A stretch of DNA of 64,000 nt, taken from contig JAXMAV010000003.1 of NCBI GenBank assembly GCA_046350255.1, forward strand, positions 1 to 64,000, in the 5' to 3' direction. How positions within the stretch are numbered: the stretch's first letter is position 1; every line of letters begins with the position of its first letter. The notes under the pieces were generated by a model. It was not told the DNA's origin and made no database searches. It saw only the letters and a list, made by a program, of their open reading frames with translations. The stretch comes from CALDUY01 sp046350255. GTDB lineage: Bacteria > Planctomycetota > Planctomycetia > Gemmatales > Gemmataceae. Of this stretch, positions 9,329 through 19,950 are shown piece by piece. Both the position numbers and the translations under genes were made by a program.

Positions 9329-9354
9329 GGCAGGGAGCACCTCTGCTCCCTGCC
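9329..9354 (-). terminator. Hairpin after hcp
   Basis: A perfect 11-base stem (GGCAGGGAGCA / TGCTCCCTGCC) with a CCTC loop starts 17 bases beyond the hcp stop codon. On the minus strand it is followed by CCTGCATTTACTG, only weakly T-rich. It probably attenuates read-through or protects the hcp message, allowing more Hcp than downstream baseplate proteins. Confidence 0.6.
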
Positions 9355-9370
9355 GCGTTGATTCTCTGGA

Positions 9371-9853
9371 TTACAGCTTGGAGTTGGAGCGGATGTCCCA
9401 TCCCATTTGCGGCTTGTCGCCCACGGCTCCGGTCGGGGTCTGCTCCTTGTACTGTACCTTGACCTTGGCGAAATTGAGGTTGACGGTCTCGGTCAGGCGG
9501 TCGTCTCCAGTCGAGCCGCCCGTGGTCAGACCGGTGACAATCAGATCTTCCATGGTGATCTGCAGGTAATCGAGGGGGCTACCACCCGCCTTGCGGACGG
9601 TCAGCACTGCCTTGGGGATGTGCTTGCCCGTGCAGCAGGCCAGCATGAGATCGGGAGTCGATTTGTCGATGTAATGGGAGAAGCTGAGATCCTGGACGTT
9701 CACCTTGCCCGCTCCCTGGCCACCACCCGTGTGAGCCGAGCCCGAGTTCGACATGCCCCAGCTCCACGATTGCACATCGATTTGGCCCTTGTAGGCCTTG
9801 TCCTGAGATTCGCCCTTGATTCCGTCGATCTGCAGAAACATGTCAGTAGCCAT
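9371..9853 (-). CDS. hcp: T6SS tube protein Hcp (TssD)
   Basis: A 160-residue Hcp-family protein; hexameric rings stack to form the inner tube propelled by the sheath. Typical features are the start MATDMFLQIDGIKGESQD, 'IDVQSWSWGMSNSG', 'VQDLSFSHYIDKSTPDLM' and the C-terminal 'VNLNFAKVKVQY'. A GGAGAG ribosome site precedes the ATG by about seven bases. A 115-base spacer separates it from the upstream impE/tagJ gene and a hairpin follows it, so hcp may form its own expression unit within the operon. No C-terminal extension or effector domain is fused to it. Confidence 0.96.
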   Translation of the reverse strand: MATDMFLQIDGIKGESQDKAYKGQIDVQSWSWGMSNSGSAHTGGGQGAGKVNVQDLSFSHYIDKSTPDLMLACCTGKHIPKAVLTVRKAGGSPLDYLQITMEDLIVTGLTTGGSTGDDRLTETVNLNFAKVKVQYKEQTPTGAVGDKPQMGWDIRSNSKL

Positions 9854-9968
9854 GATTCACTCTCCGAGGTTAGATATGGCTGGAACAGAAAGGTGATTTC
9901 TGGAGTTCCGGTCGTTGGTTCGTTCTACTTACACACTCGATGGCCGCGGTGAGAGCCGGACAGAAAAT

Positions 9969-10757
9969 TTACTCTGTCAGTTGCAGGTCGCGCCACTCCC
10001 GCAGGCCGACGCCCTCGTCGCCTACCAGGAAGGTGCGAGCGCCGATCCCCAGGGTGGCTCCTTCCCCCAGGTCCTTCCAGTCGTTGGAACGGCCGAGGCG
10101 AACCTCCTCATCTGCGTGTTCATGACTATTGGGATACAGGGCGGGCAAGAACACCTCTCCATGTTCTCCCTGGCGCAGGACCAGCCGGGCTGGAATCCAT
10201 AGCAGGTCGCGAGGGAATCGGGGGGCATTCATGCCGAGGCTTTCGATCTGGTCCAGGGGAACCCAGAAGTACTCTCCGTGAGCCATCACCTCGAGTACGG
10301 TTCCAAACAGATCATCGGCATCCCGAAGCAGCTGGAACGCGGTGCCATTCAACACCCCGTGCAGGGCAGGGGCGGCTTCGTTGGCCTGGCGGAGCAATCC
10401 GGCAGCCTCGGCGTAGTTCATTTCGCGCAGCCGCTGCACCGCCTGGAGACGCAGGGCCACATGATCGGGGGGCGGTGCGAGGAAGCGCGGCTGCAAGCCA
10501 TCGCGAAACAGTTGTCGCCGCTTCTGCTCCGCCGCGAGCAAGGCCCGGTACACGGCAACCTGGGCGTCGCGTTCCGGGTCGTCGTAGCGGATGGCATCGA
10601 TCTGGCGGCCCGCTCGTTCCAGGTCGCCAGCGAAACTGGCCAGCTCGAAAAGGAAGAGCCGCCGGGACGGATCACCGGGGGCAGATTTGACCTCCTGCAA
10701 CTGGGCATCGAGGGCGGCTTGCAGTTTGCCGGCCTTGAACAGATCGGTCGCGGTCAT
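9969..10757 (-). CDS. tagJ: ImpE/TagJ-family T6SS accessory protein
   Basis: A 262-residue ImpE (TagJ) family protein, an accessory factor in a subset of T6SS clusters that has been linked to ClpV-sheath handling. The N-terminal half is TPR-like helical ('FKAGKLQAALDAQLQEVKS', 'RRLFLFELASFAGDLERA'). The C-terminal half carries the family pattern 'GEYFWVPLDQIESL', 'WIPARLVL' and 'RTFLVGDEGVGL'. The ATG at 10757 (MTATDLFKAGK) gives the standard family N-terminus; the open frame extends 33 codons further with no family resemblance. It lies between tssC and hcp, separated from tssC by a strong hairpin. Confidence 0.88.
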   Translation of the reverse strand: MTATDLFKAGKLQAALDAQLQEVKSAPGDPSRRLFLFELASFAGDLERAGRQIDAIRYDDPERDAQVAVYRALLAAEQKRRQLFRDGLQPRFLAPPPDHVALRLQAVQRLREMNYAEAAGLLRQANEAAPALHGVLNGTAFQLLRDADDLFGTVLEVMAHGEYFWVPLDQIESLGMNAPRFPRDLLWIPARLVLRQGEHGEVFLPALYPNSHEHADEEVRLGRSNDWKDLGEGATLGIGARTFLVGDEGVGLREWRDLQLTE

Positions 10758-10788
10758 GGCGCCAGCCTCCCGGCCAGGTACAAGGTGA

Positions 10789-10823
10789 ACGCGGGCGGCG
10801 AAGGTGTTTCTCGCCGCCCGCGT
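10789..10823 (-). terminator. Hairpin after tssC
   Basis: A perfect 13-base stem (ACGCGGGCGGCGA / TCGCCGCCCGCGT) with a 9-base loop begins seven bases after the tssC stop codon. No clear T-run follows, so an intrinsic terminator is possible but partial read-through or mRNA stabilisation of tssB-tssC is equally likely. Confidence 0.6.
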
Positions 10824-10830
10824 GGATAAA

Positions 10831-12315
10831 TCACCCCTTCTTGGGTACCTCGGCAACCAGACGCATCGAGGTACTGAGCGTTTCCAGCTGGAAGTGCGGG
10901 CGAAGCCACGCCACCGCCTCGTACCAGCCGGGTTTGCCCTTCACCTCACGCACTTCCACGCGGGCTTCCGACAACGGCTTCTCGGCCTTGATCTTGTCGC
11001 CCACGTTCTCCGGGTTGGACACAACGTAGTTACTGATCCAGTCGTTCAGCCAACGCTCCACGTCGCCTCGTTCCATGAACGAACCGATCTTGTCTCGCGC
11101 CATCACCTTGAGGTAATGGGCGAAGCGCGCGATGCACATGATGTAGTTGAGCTTGGTCGAAAGCTCGGCGTTGGCGTTGGCAGCTGGGTCGAAGTAGGTC
11201 TTCGGCTTCTGGGCGGATTGCGTACCCATGAAGACGGCGAAATCCTTCCCCTTGGCATGGATCAGCGGCAGGAAGCCCAGGTTCGACAGTTCGAACTCGC
11301 GCCGGTCAGTGATGGCCAGCTCGGTGGGGCACTTCATGGCCACGTCGCCATCGTCGGTGGGGAAGGTGTGCACCGGGAGCCCTTCGACCTTGCCCCCGCC
11401 TTCCACGCCGCGCGTCCGGGCGAACCAGCCATCCTTCGCGAAGGCGTCGGTCATCCGAGCGCCATAGGCCCAGGCAGCGCCCATCCACAGGTACTTGTCG
11501 TGGTTGGTGCCGTCCACGGCCTCTTCGAAGTTGAACTCGGCCACGCGCTTGAAGTTCTCGCCGTAGGGCAGCCGTGATAGCACCCGGGGCAACGTCAGAG
11601 CCACGTAACGGCTATCTTCCGACTCGCGGAACGACTTCCATGGCGCGTATTCGACCGAGTCGAAGATCTTGGCCATGTCGCGGACGTTGGTCATCTCCGT
11701 GAAACGGTCGAAGTTGAACATCTTCGGGCTGGCGTTGGAGATGAACGGCGCATGAGCCGCTGCCGCCACCTGCGACACCATCTTTAACAACTGCACGTCC
11801 TCGGCCGACCGACCGAACTCATAGTCACCGATCAGCATGCCGTAGGGCTGCCCGCCAAGCTGGCCGTACTCTTCCTCGTAGACCTTTTTGAACAGGGCCG
11901 ACTGGTCGAATTCGACGGCTTTCTCCAGATCCTTGAACAGCTCCTGCTTCTTGACGTTCAGGACGCGGATCTTGAGGCTCTCGCCCGTTTCCGACTGGTG
12001 GACCAGGTAATGCAGTCCGCGCCAGGTCGCCTCGAGGCGCTGGAAGTCGGAGTGATGCATGATCTGGTTCAGCTGGGACGACAACTTCTTGTCGATTTCG
12101 CCGATCCAGTACTTGATGTTCGTCTCGACGTCCTTGGAGACCACCTGTCCGGGCTTGACCACGCCTTCGAGGAACTGCTTGAAGTAACCGCGAGCGCGGT
12201 CGGCTTCCTTGTCGTTCTGAGGGCGAGTGGCCTGGATGACCTGGTCGAGCAGGCCGGGGGCCTCGGTGGTTTTTACCGCCGCGGCACCAGCCGCCTGAGT
12301 CTGATCAGCACTCAT
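10831..12315 (-). CDS. tssC: T6SS contractile sheath large subunit TssC
   Basis: A 494-residue TssC (VipB). With TssB it builds the contractile sheath around the Hcp tube. Recognisable segments include 'SSQLNQIMHHSDFQRLEATW', 'GLHYLVHQSETGESLKIR', 'PYGMLIGDYEFG' and 'ARFAHYLKVMARDKIGSF', all conserved in the family. Length matches the standard of about 490-500 residues. The ATG overlaps the tssB stop by four bases, as expected for subunits needed in equal amounts. Confidence 0.97.
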   Translation of the reverse strand: MSADQTQAAGAAAVKTTEAPGLLDQVIQATRPQNDKEADRARGYFKQFLEGVVKPGQVVSKDVETNIKYWIGEIDKKLSSQLNQIMHHSDFQRLEATWRGLHYLVHQSETGESLKIRVLNVKKQELFKDLEKAVEFDQSALFKKVYEEEYGQLGGQPYGMLIGDYEFGRSAEDVQLLKMVSQVAAAAHAPFISNASPKMFNFDRFTEMTNVRDMAKIFDSVEYAPWKSFRESEDSRYVALTLPRVLSRLPYGENFKRVAEFNFEEAVDGTNHDKYLWMGAAWAYGARMTDAFAKDGWFARTRGVEGGGKVEGLPVHTFPTDDGDVAMKCPTELAITDRREFELSNLGFLPLIHAKGKDFAVFMGTQSAQKPKTYFDPAANANAELSTKLNYIMCIARFAHYLKVMARDKIGSFMERGDVERWLNDWISNYVVSNPENVGDKIKAEKPLSEARVEVREVKGKPGWYEAVAWLRPHFQLETLSTSMRLVAEVPKKG

Positions 12316-12848
12316 CCGTTCCCTCCTTCGGTCTTCTGCTCCGGCTCGACACCCATTTCCTTGGCCAGGGCCATGGCTTTCTCGGTGTTCTGCATCACGT
12401 CGGACAGCAATGATTCCAGCTTGTCGTTGCCTTCCATCTTGCTCATTAGCTGGGTCAGCCGCTGACGCATGTCGAGCAGCTCTTTCAGCGCGGGGACCTG
12501 CTCGGCAACGCGAGCGGGCTCAAAGTCATCGATATGCTTGAAGTTCAGCTCGACTGCCAGCTTGCTGTCGCCTTCGCCAGTGAGCTTGTTGTCCACCTTC
12601 ATTGCCAGCCGCGGGGCGCTCCGTTCCAGCACCTCGTTGAAGTTGTCGCGGTCGATATTGACGAACTTGCGTTCTTTCAGAGCCTTCTGCGCCTCGGTCG
12701 ACTGGGCAGATAGATCCGCCATGACGCCGACCACGAACGGCAGCTCGACCTTTTGCATGGCGCCGTTCGTTTCCACGTCGTAGGAAATCTGAACGCGGGG
12801 TCGACGCACCCGGTCCAGCTTGTGTTGCAGGCTCTCACTCATCGACAT
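12312..12848 (-). CDS. tssB: T6SS contractile sheath small subunit TssB
   Basis: A 178-residue TssB (VipA). It opens with 'SLQHKLDRVRRPRVQISYDV' and 'KVELPFVVGVMADLSAQ', both diagnostic of the family, and continues with 'KFVNIDRDNFNEVL' and 'FKHIDDFEPARVAEQVP'. The C-terminal helix contributes to inter-subunit contacts and to ClpV recognition in known systems. It overlaps tssC by four bases and follows tssA after 67 bases. MSMSES offers two in-frame ATGs six bases apart; I kept the first. Confidence 0.97.
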   Translation of the reverse strand: MSMSESLQHKLDRVRRPRVQISYDVETNGAMQKVELPFVVGVMADLSAQSTEAQKALKERKFVNIDRDNFNEVLERSAPRLAMKVDNKLTGEGDSKLAVELNFKHIDDFEPARVAEQVPALKELLDMRQRLTQLMSKMEGNDKLESLLSDVMQNTEKAMALAKEMGVEPEQKTEGGNG

Positions 12849-12915
12849 TCTCCCGGGAACACTGGCTGTTCATCACTGCTCTCGATTTCACCCTGGAGGG
12901 GCGGACAGGGCCTAC

Positions 12916-13983
12916 CTACCCTGCGGGGGGGGCTGCCGCGGGTTCGACGATGCCCAGTTCGCGATTCAGATCGTCCAGCGCGGGCTTGAACTCCTCTCGC
13001 ATCAGGGCCTTCATCATCTGGGGGAAGGGAAGGCTTCCCAGCAGGACTGCCCGCCGAATCAGATAGGGTACTGGGCTGTGCGGCTCCATGCGTTCCAGCA
13101 GGTCGGCGGCCTCGCGCAGCCGGGCGTAGATGTCGGCCCGGTTGCTCATGGGCCGCACGGGCCCGGCACTCGGGGCAGAAGCGGGCTGCGATGGCGCTCC
13201 ATCTTCGGCTGGCTCGGCAGTCGCGGCCGGGCTTACTGGCGCCTTGCGTGACAGCGCCTGCTTGCACAGCGTCAGCGCTTCCGCCTGGGCGGCACGCAGG
13301 TCGGTCATCGCCGGGGCATCCCGACCCAGCCGCTTGTTCAGCACCTCCAGCAGCTTGCTCATCTCCTCCACGGAGCGGTTCAGGTCATCGACCAGTTGCT
13401 GGCACAGCTCCACCGGGGCGGCGTTCATGGCTCGTTCAAAGTCATCGCGACTGATGCCCGGCTTGTTCTCCGCGATGGTCTTCCAGTCCCGCAGGGTGTA
13501 CCAGACGGCATCTCCCTTGAACAGGGGCACGGTTCGCACCGTGTAGGGAAACCGCGCGCCGCGGGCATCATCGCCCAGCCAGTTGAATGGCCCGGCTCGC
13601 ACTTCCATGTCGCCATCCTCGATGGCTGGGTGCAGGCGGTCCCAGCACTCGTCGAGCATGCGGCGCAACAACTGCAGCCCATCGGCCAGGCCACCATAAC
13701 CATGAATCCGCGTCAACGCCTCGGTGAGGCGAGCAGCCACCAGCAGATCCTTGGAGGTTCCCGTGAGTGTTTTGGTCGCCAGGCGAACAATCCCCTTCCA
13801 GTCGGCCTTCTTGGCCTCAGTGGGCCGGAGCGGATCGTCAGCATCGAAGTCCGCTGGATCGACCTCTTTGCGCGCTTCTTCCATCTCGGCCCGGGTAGCA
13901 AAGGTCACGGGCTCCCCTGCGGGATCATCACCCGGGATGGGAGCCAGCAGCTGATCGAACGCTAGTAAGGGCTGAGTGCTCAT
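12916..13983 (-). CDS. tssA: T6SS TssA (ImpA-type) assembly cap protein
   Basis: A 355-residue TssA. The N-terminal ImpA domain is clear ('LLAPIPGDDPAGE', 'ADWKGIVRLATKTL', 'KDLLVAARLTEALTRIHGY', 'LQLLRRMLDECWDRLHP'). A variable Ala/Pro-rich linker near 255-285 precedes a C-terminal helical domain with 'MEPHSPVPYLIRRAVLLG', characteristic of the shorter TssA class. TssA recruits the baseplate and primes or caps the growing sheath. It is the first gene of the T6SS operon, so the operon promoter should lie in the divergent 210-base gap to the cotH gene. I could not find a convincing promoter there. Confidence 0.92.
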   Translation of the reverse strand: MSTQPLLAFDQLLAPIPGDDPAGEPVTFATRAEMEEARKEVDPADFDADDPLRPTEAKKADWKGIVRLATKTLTGTSKDLLVAARLTEALTRIHGYGGLADGLQLLRRMLDECWDRLHPAIEDGDMEVRAGPFNWLGDDARGARFPYTVRTVPLFKGDAVWYTLRDWKTIAENKPGISRDDFERAMNAAPVELCQQLVDDLNRSVEEMSKLLEVLNKRLGRDAPAMTDLRAAQAEALTLCKQALSRKAPVSPAATAEPAEDGAPSQPASAPSAGPVRPMSNRADIYARLREAADLLERMEPHSPVPYLIRRAVLLGSLPFPQMMKALMREEFKPALDDLNRELGIVEPAAAPPAG

Positions 13984-14059
13984 TCGGTCTCGAAGAGCCA
14001 GGCCAGGGAATCCAGGGTTCTCGAATGGTACAAAGGCTTGAGTTGAGGCTAGCGAAGAG

Positions 14060-14089
14060 CCTGGGGCAGTTCAAGCGAAAAGCCCCAGG
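14060..14089. repeat. Inverted repeat in the tssA/cotH divergent gap
   Basis: Arms CCTGGGGC and GCCCCAGG (8 bases, perfect) are separated by 14 bases. The site lies about 75 bases upstream of tssA and 105 bases upstream of cotH. It could be a regulator site for the divergent promoters; nothing else supports a function. Confidence 0.3.
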
Positions 14090-14193
14090 AGAAGATCGTG
14101 GGTACGAGCGTTTCCCCGCACCACCTTCCTGGCCGATCGACTAGACTGAATTTAGCCCGGATAGGATTCATCCCTCGCGCAATGGAGGCCTTC

Positions 14194-15363
14194 ATGCCGT
14201 GCCTGTCCCGCTGGTTGCTCGCTTTACTGGCCGTTGCTGGGGCCAGCCTCGCCATGCTTTCGTCCTCCTCGGGGCAAGAAGCAACCCGCCTGCGCGACGA
14301 CCTGTTCACTTCGGGCAAGGTTCGCCAGATGACATTTGAGATCCCTAATAAGGAACTCGATTCCTTGCGACGCGATCCGCGCAAGTATGTGCCCGTCACG
14401 CTGAAGGTGGACACCACGACGTTCAAGAGCGTCGGTCTCAAGCTCAAGGGCGCAGCCGGCAGCTTTCGCGGCATCGATGACAAACCCGGCCTCACCGTCA
14501 ACATGGACAAGTTCGGCATCGAGAAACGCTTTCATGGCATGAACAAGTGGCACCTGGCCAACTCGGTCCAGGATCCCAGCTATGTCTCGGAGCTAGTCTG
14601 CGGCGAACTGTTTCGCGAGGCCGGCGTGCCTGCCGCGCGCATCGCGCACGCCATTGTTACCATCAACGGGCGGAGCCGTGGCCTCTACTACCTCAAGGAG
14701 GGCTACGACAAGGGGTTCCGCAAGCAACACTTCGGGATGACAACCGGCAACTTCTACGATGGCGGCTTCCTTCGCGACATCGACCAGCCTCTCCACCTGT
14801 TAGCCGGGGCGATGGACGTCAAGGAGCACAAGGATCTCAAGGCCTTGGTGGCCGCCTCCCGCGAGCCGAAGCTCGACGTGCGGTTCAAGAAGCTCGAGCA
14901 GTTACTCGAACTCGATCGCTTCATTACCTTTCTCTGTCTGGAGGTGATTACCTGGGACTGGGATGGCTACCCGATGAAGTGCAACAACTATCGCATCCAT
15001 CACGACCCGAAGCGAAACAAGATCACCTTCCTTCCCTCGGGTATGGATCAGATGTTTGGCGATCCCAATGGTCCGCTATTTCCCCACTTCGAGGGCATGG
15101 TCGCGCGGGGCCTCCTCGAGACACCCGAGGGCAAGGCCCGCTATCTCCGCCGCATGGACGAACTGCTCAACAAGGTCTTCCTCGTCGAGAAGTTGAAAAA
15201 GCGTCTCAAGGAGTTGGAGAAGCAGATCCAGCCGGCTCTCGCCTCGGTTGATGCGGGAGCCGGAAGAGACTACCCCAACCAGGTACGCCGCCTGACGGAC
15301 GCCATCGAACAGCGGTCCAGGCATCTCAAGAACGAACTGGCCAGGGCCACCAAGCGACCCTGA
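14194..15363 (+). CDS. Secreted CotH-like kinase-fold protein
   Basis: A 389-residue protein with an N-terminal signal peptide (MPCLSRWLLALLAVAGASLA). The CotH pattern is present: 'VTLKVDTTTFKSVGLKLKGA', 'NMDKFGIEKRFHGMNKWHL', 'YYLKEGYDKGF', and the metal-binding-like 'LPSGMDQMFGD' that corresponds to the DxD region of CotH kinases. CotH proteins have an atypical kinase fold; secreted CotH-like proteins are common in planctomycetes and most are uncharacterised. I chose the ATG at 14194 because GGAGG lies five bases upstream, rather than ATG 14182. It is divergent from the T6SS operon and ends three bases before the convergent DUF1501 gene. Confidence 0.85.
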   Translation: MPCLSRWLLALLAVAGASLAMLSSSSGQEATRLRDDLFTSGKVRQMTFEIPNKELDSLRRDPRKYVPVTLKVDTTTFKSVGLKLKGAAGSFRGIDDKPGLTVNMDKFGIEKRFHGMNKWHLANSVQDPSYVSELVCGELFREAGVPAARIAHAIVTINGRSRGLYYLKEGYDKGFRKQHFGMTTGNFYDGGFLRDIDQPLHLLAGAMDVKEHKDLKALVAASREPKLDVRFKKLEQLLELDRFITFLCLEVITWDWDGYPMKCNNYRIHHDPKRNKITFLPSGMDQMFGDPNGPLFPHFEGMVARGLLETPEGKARYLRRMDELLNKVFLVEKLKKRLKELEKQIQPALASVDAGAGRDYPNQVRRLTDAIEQRSRHLKNELARATKRP

Positions 15364-15366
15364 GGA

Positions 15367-16761
15367 TCATCTTCGCAGCACGTCGCGGACGACCTCGCCG
15401 GCCACGTCGGTCAGGCGGAAATCGCGGCCGGCGTGGCGGTAGGTCAGTCGCTTGTGGTCCATCCCCATCAGGTGCAGGATAGTGGCGTGGAAATCATGGA
15501 CGTGGACCGGCTTCTCGACCGCGCGAATGCCATGGTCGTCGGTCGCTCCGTGGACGTGGCCCCGTTTCACCCCGGCACCGGCCAGCCACGAGGTGAAGCC
15601 CCAGTTGTGATGCTCGCGCCCGGGGTTGTTCGGCGTGTTGTTGAACGGGGTGCGGCCAAACTCGGTCGTCCAGACCACCAGCACCTCGTCGAACAGCCCG
15701 GTGCGCTTGAGATCCTGCAACAACCCGGCGATCGGCTGATCGACCTCGCGAGCCAGCCGGCCATGGTCGGCCATGTTTCCGTGCGAATCCCAGTTGTTCG
15801 ACGACCCCGTGTGAATCAGTTCGACGAAGCGCACGCCGCGCTCCACCAGGCGGCGAGCCACCAGGCACTGCCAGCCGAACCCGTCGGTCTGGCCGCGCTT
15901 CAGGCCGTACAGGCCCAGAGTCGCCTCGGATTCGCGGGACAGGTCGAGGACACTGGGCATCTCCGATTGCATGCCGAAGGCGGTCTCGAACGAGCGGATG
16001 CGGGCGGCCAACTGCGTGTCATCGTTCCGAGGCGCGAGGTGCGCCTCGTTGAACTGACGCAGGGCATCTAGCTCGAGGCGCTGCCGGGCCGTGCTGGCCA
16101 CCCGGGGACGCAGATTGGCGACCGGTTCGGCTCCCGGAACGACGCGCGTTCCCTGATGCGCCCCGGGCAGGAAGTCCGAGGCCCAGACCTGCGTTCCGGC
16201 GTAGGGCATCTGCGGGGCCAGCACCAGGAACGAGGGCAGATTGCGGTTCACCGTCCCCAGGCCATAGCTGGTCCAGGCGCCGATGCTGGGCCGCGCGAAG
16301 GCGAACGACCCGGTGTGCATCCCCAGCGTGGCGTTGTAATGGTTGGAATGGCTGGTGTGCATCGACCGGATCAGCGTCAGGTCGTCCGCCCGCTGGGCCA
16401 GGTGAGGGAACAGGTCGCTCACCTCAATGCCACTCTTGCCGCGCGGGGCGAACTTCCAGTCGGGCTTCTTGAGGAACAGCTTCTCGTAGCCGGCCCGGCC
16501 GCGCGTCTCCGGATGATCCAGGGTGACCTGCTTGCCATGGTCGGCGAAGAGCCGCGGTTTGGGGTCGAACGAGTCCACGTGCGAGACCCCGCCTGACATG
16601 AACAGGAAGATCACCGCGCGGGCCTTCCCAGGGAAGTGCGGCTTCTTCGGCGCCAGCGGATCGGCTGCGTCGTCGGCCATTAACTCGCTGACCAGGCCAT
16701 TCCACAGGAGCGACCCGGCCACCGCGGACTGCACGAATCCCCGACGCGAGAGAGAGGCCAT
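15367..16761 (-). CDS. DUF1501 family secreted protein (Tat leader)
   Basis: A 464-residue DUF1501 protein with an alkaline-phosphatase/sulfatase-like fold. The twin-arginine-type leader 'MASLSRRGFVQSAVAG' predicts export. 'IFLFMSGGVSHVDSFDPKP' near residue 50 and the C-terminal 'EFGRTPFNNTPNNPGREHH' are the family signatures. Planctomycetes carry many copies, nearly always beside a DUF1549/DUF1553 protein, and here the partner ends only four bases upstream. The ATG at 16761 places the SRR motif at residues 5-7. The substrate of the pair is unknown. Confidence 0.94.
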   Translation of the reverse strand: MASLSRRGFVQSAVAGSLLWNGLVSELMADDAADPLAPKKPHFPGKARAVIFLFMSGGVSHVDSFDPKPRLFADHGKQVTLDHPETRGRAGYEKLFLKKPDWKFAPRGKSGIEVSDLFPHLAQRADDLTLIRSMHTSHSNHYNATLGMHTGSFAFARPSIGAWTSYGLGTVNRNLPSFLVLAPQMPYAGTQVWASDFLPGAHQGTRVVPGAEPVANLRPRVASTARQRLELDALRQFNEAHLAPRNDDTQLAARIRSFETAFGMQSEMPSVLDLSRESEATLGLYGLKRGQTDGFGWQCLVARRLVERGVRFVELIHTGSSNNWDSHGNMADHGRLAREVDQPIAGLLQDLKRTGLFDEVLVVWTTEFGRTPFNNTPNNPGREHHNWGFTSWLAGAGVKRGHVHGATDDHGIRAVEKPVHVHDFHATILHLMGMDHKRLTYRHAGRDFRLTDVAGEVVRDVLRR

Positions 16762-16765
16762 GGCG

Positions 16766-19759
<2,994 letters not shown>

Positions 19760-19872
19760 GGCAGGCGCCTGGGGCAGGCCGGGGCGGGATACTACTCCTC
19801 AGCATCATACCCGCCCTGAAGTGACCCTGCCAGGGTTTCAGGCCTCTGATCGGACAGACGACTCCAGAAATA

Positions 19873-19901
19873 ATGGACGGGCCCACTTCGCGAGGTACAA
19901 T
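19873..19901 (+). promoter_or_regulatory. Possible housekeeping promoter for the DUF1592 gene
   Basis: TACAAT at 19896-19901 resembles a -10 element and ATGGAC at 19873-19878 a poor -35, with 17 bases between. It lies about 50 bases upstream of the ATG. Sequence match only. Confidence 0.3.
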
Positions 19902-19950
19902 CAAGCGTCATGACGAGGCGCGCCATGCTCGGAGCCCGAGGAGTCGGATC

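Noticed and set aside
1..13983. The contractile gene set as an extracellular injection system or phage tail
   Set aside because: TssA, TssF, TssG, ImpE/TagJ and ClpV are T6SS-specific, and no tail-fibre, tape-measure or LysM-type baseplate gene is present.
14045..14070. Possible sigma-54 site upstream of tssA on the minus strand
   Set aside because: Only the GG-N10-GC skeleton is present (AGGCTCT...TAGC); too many other positions differ from the consensus.
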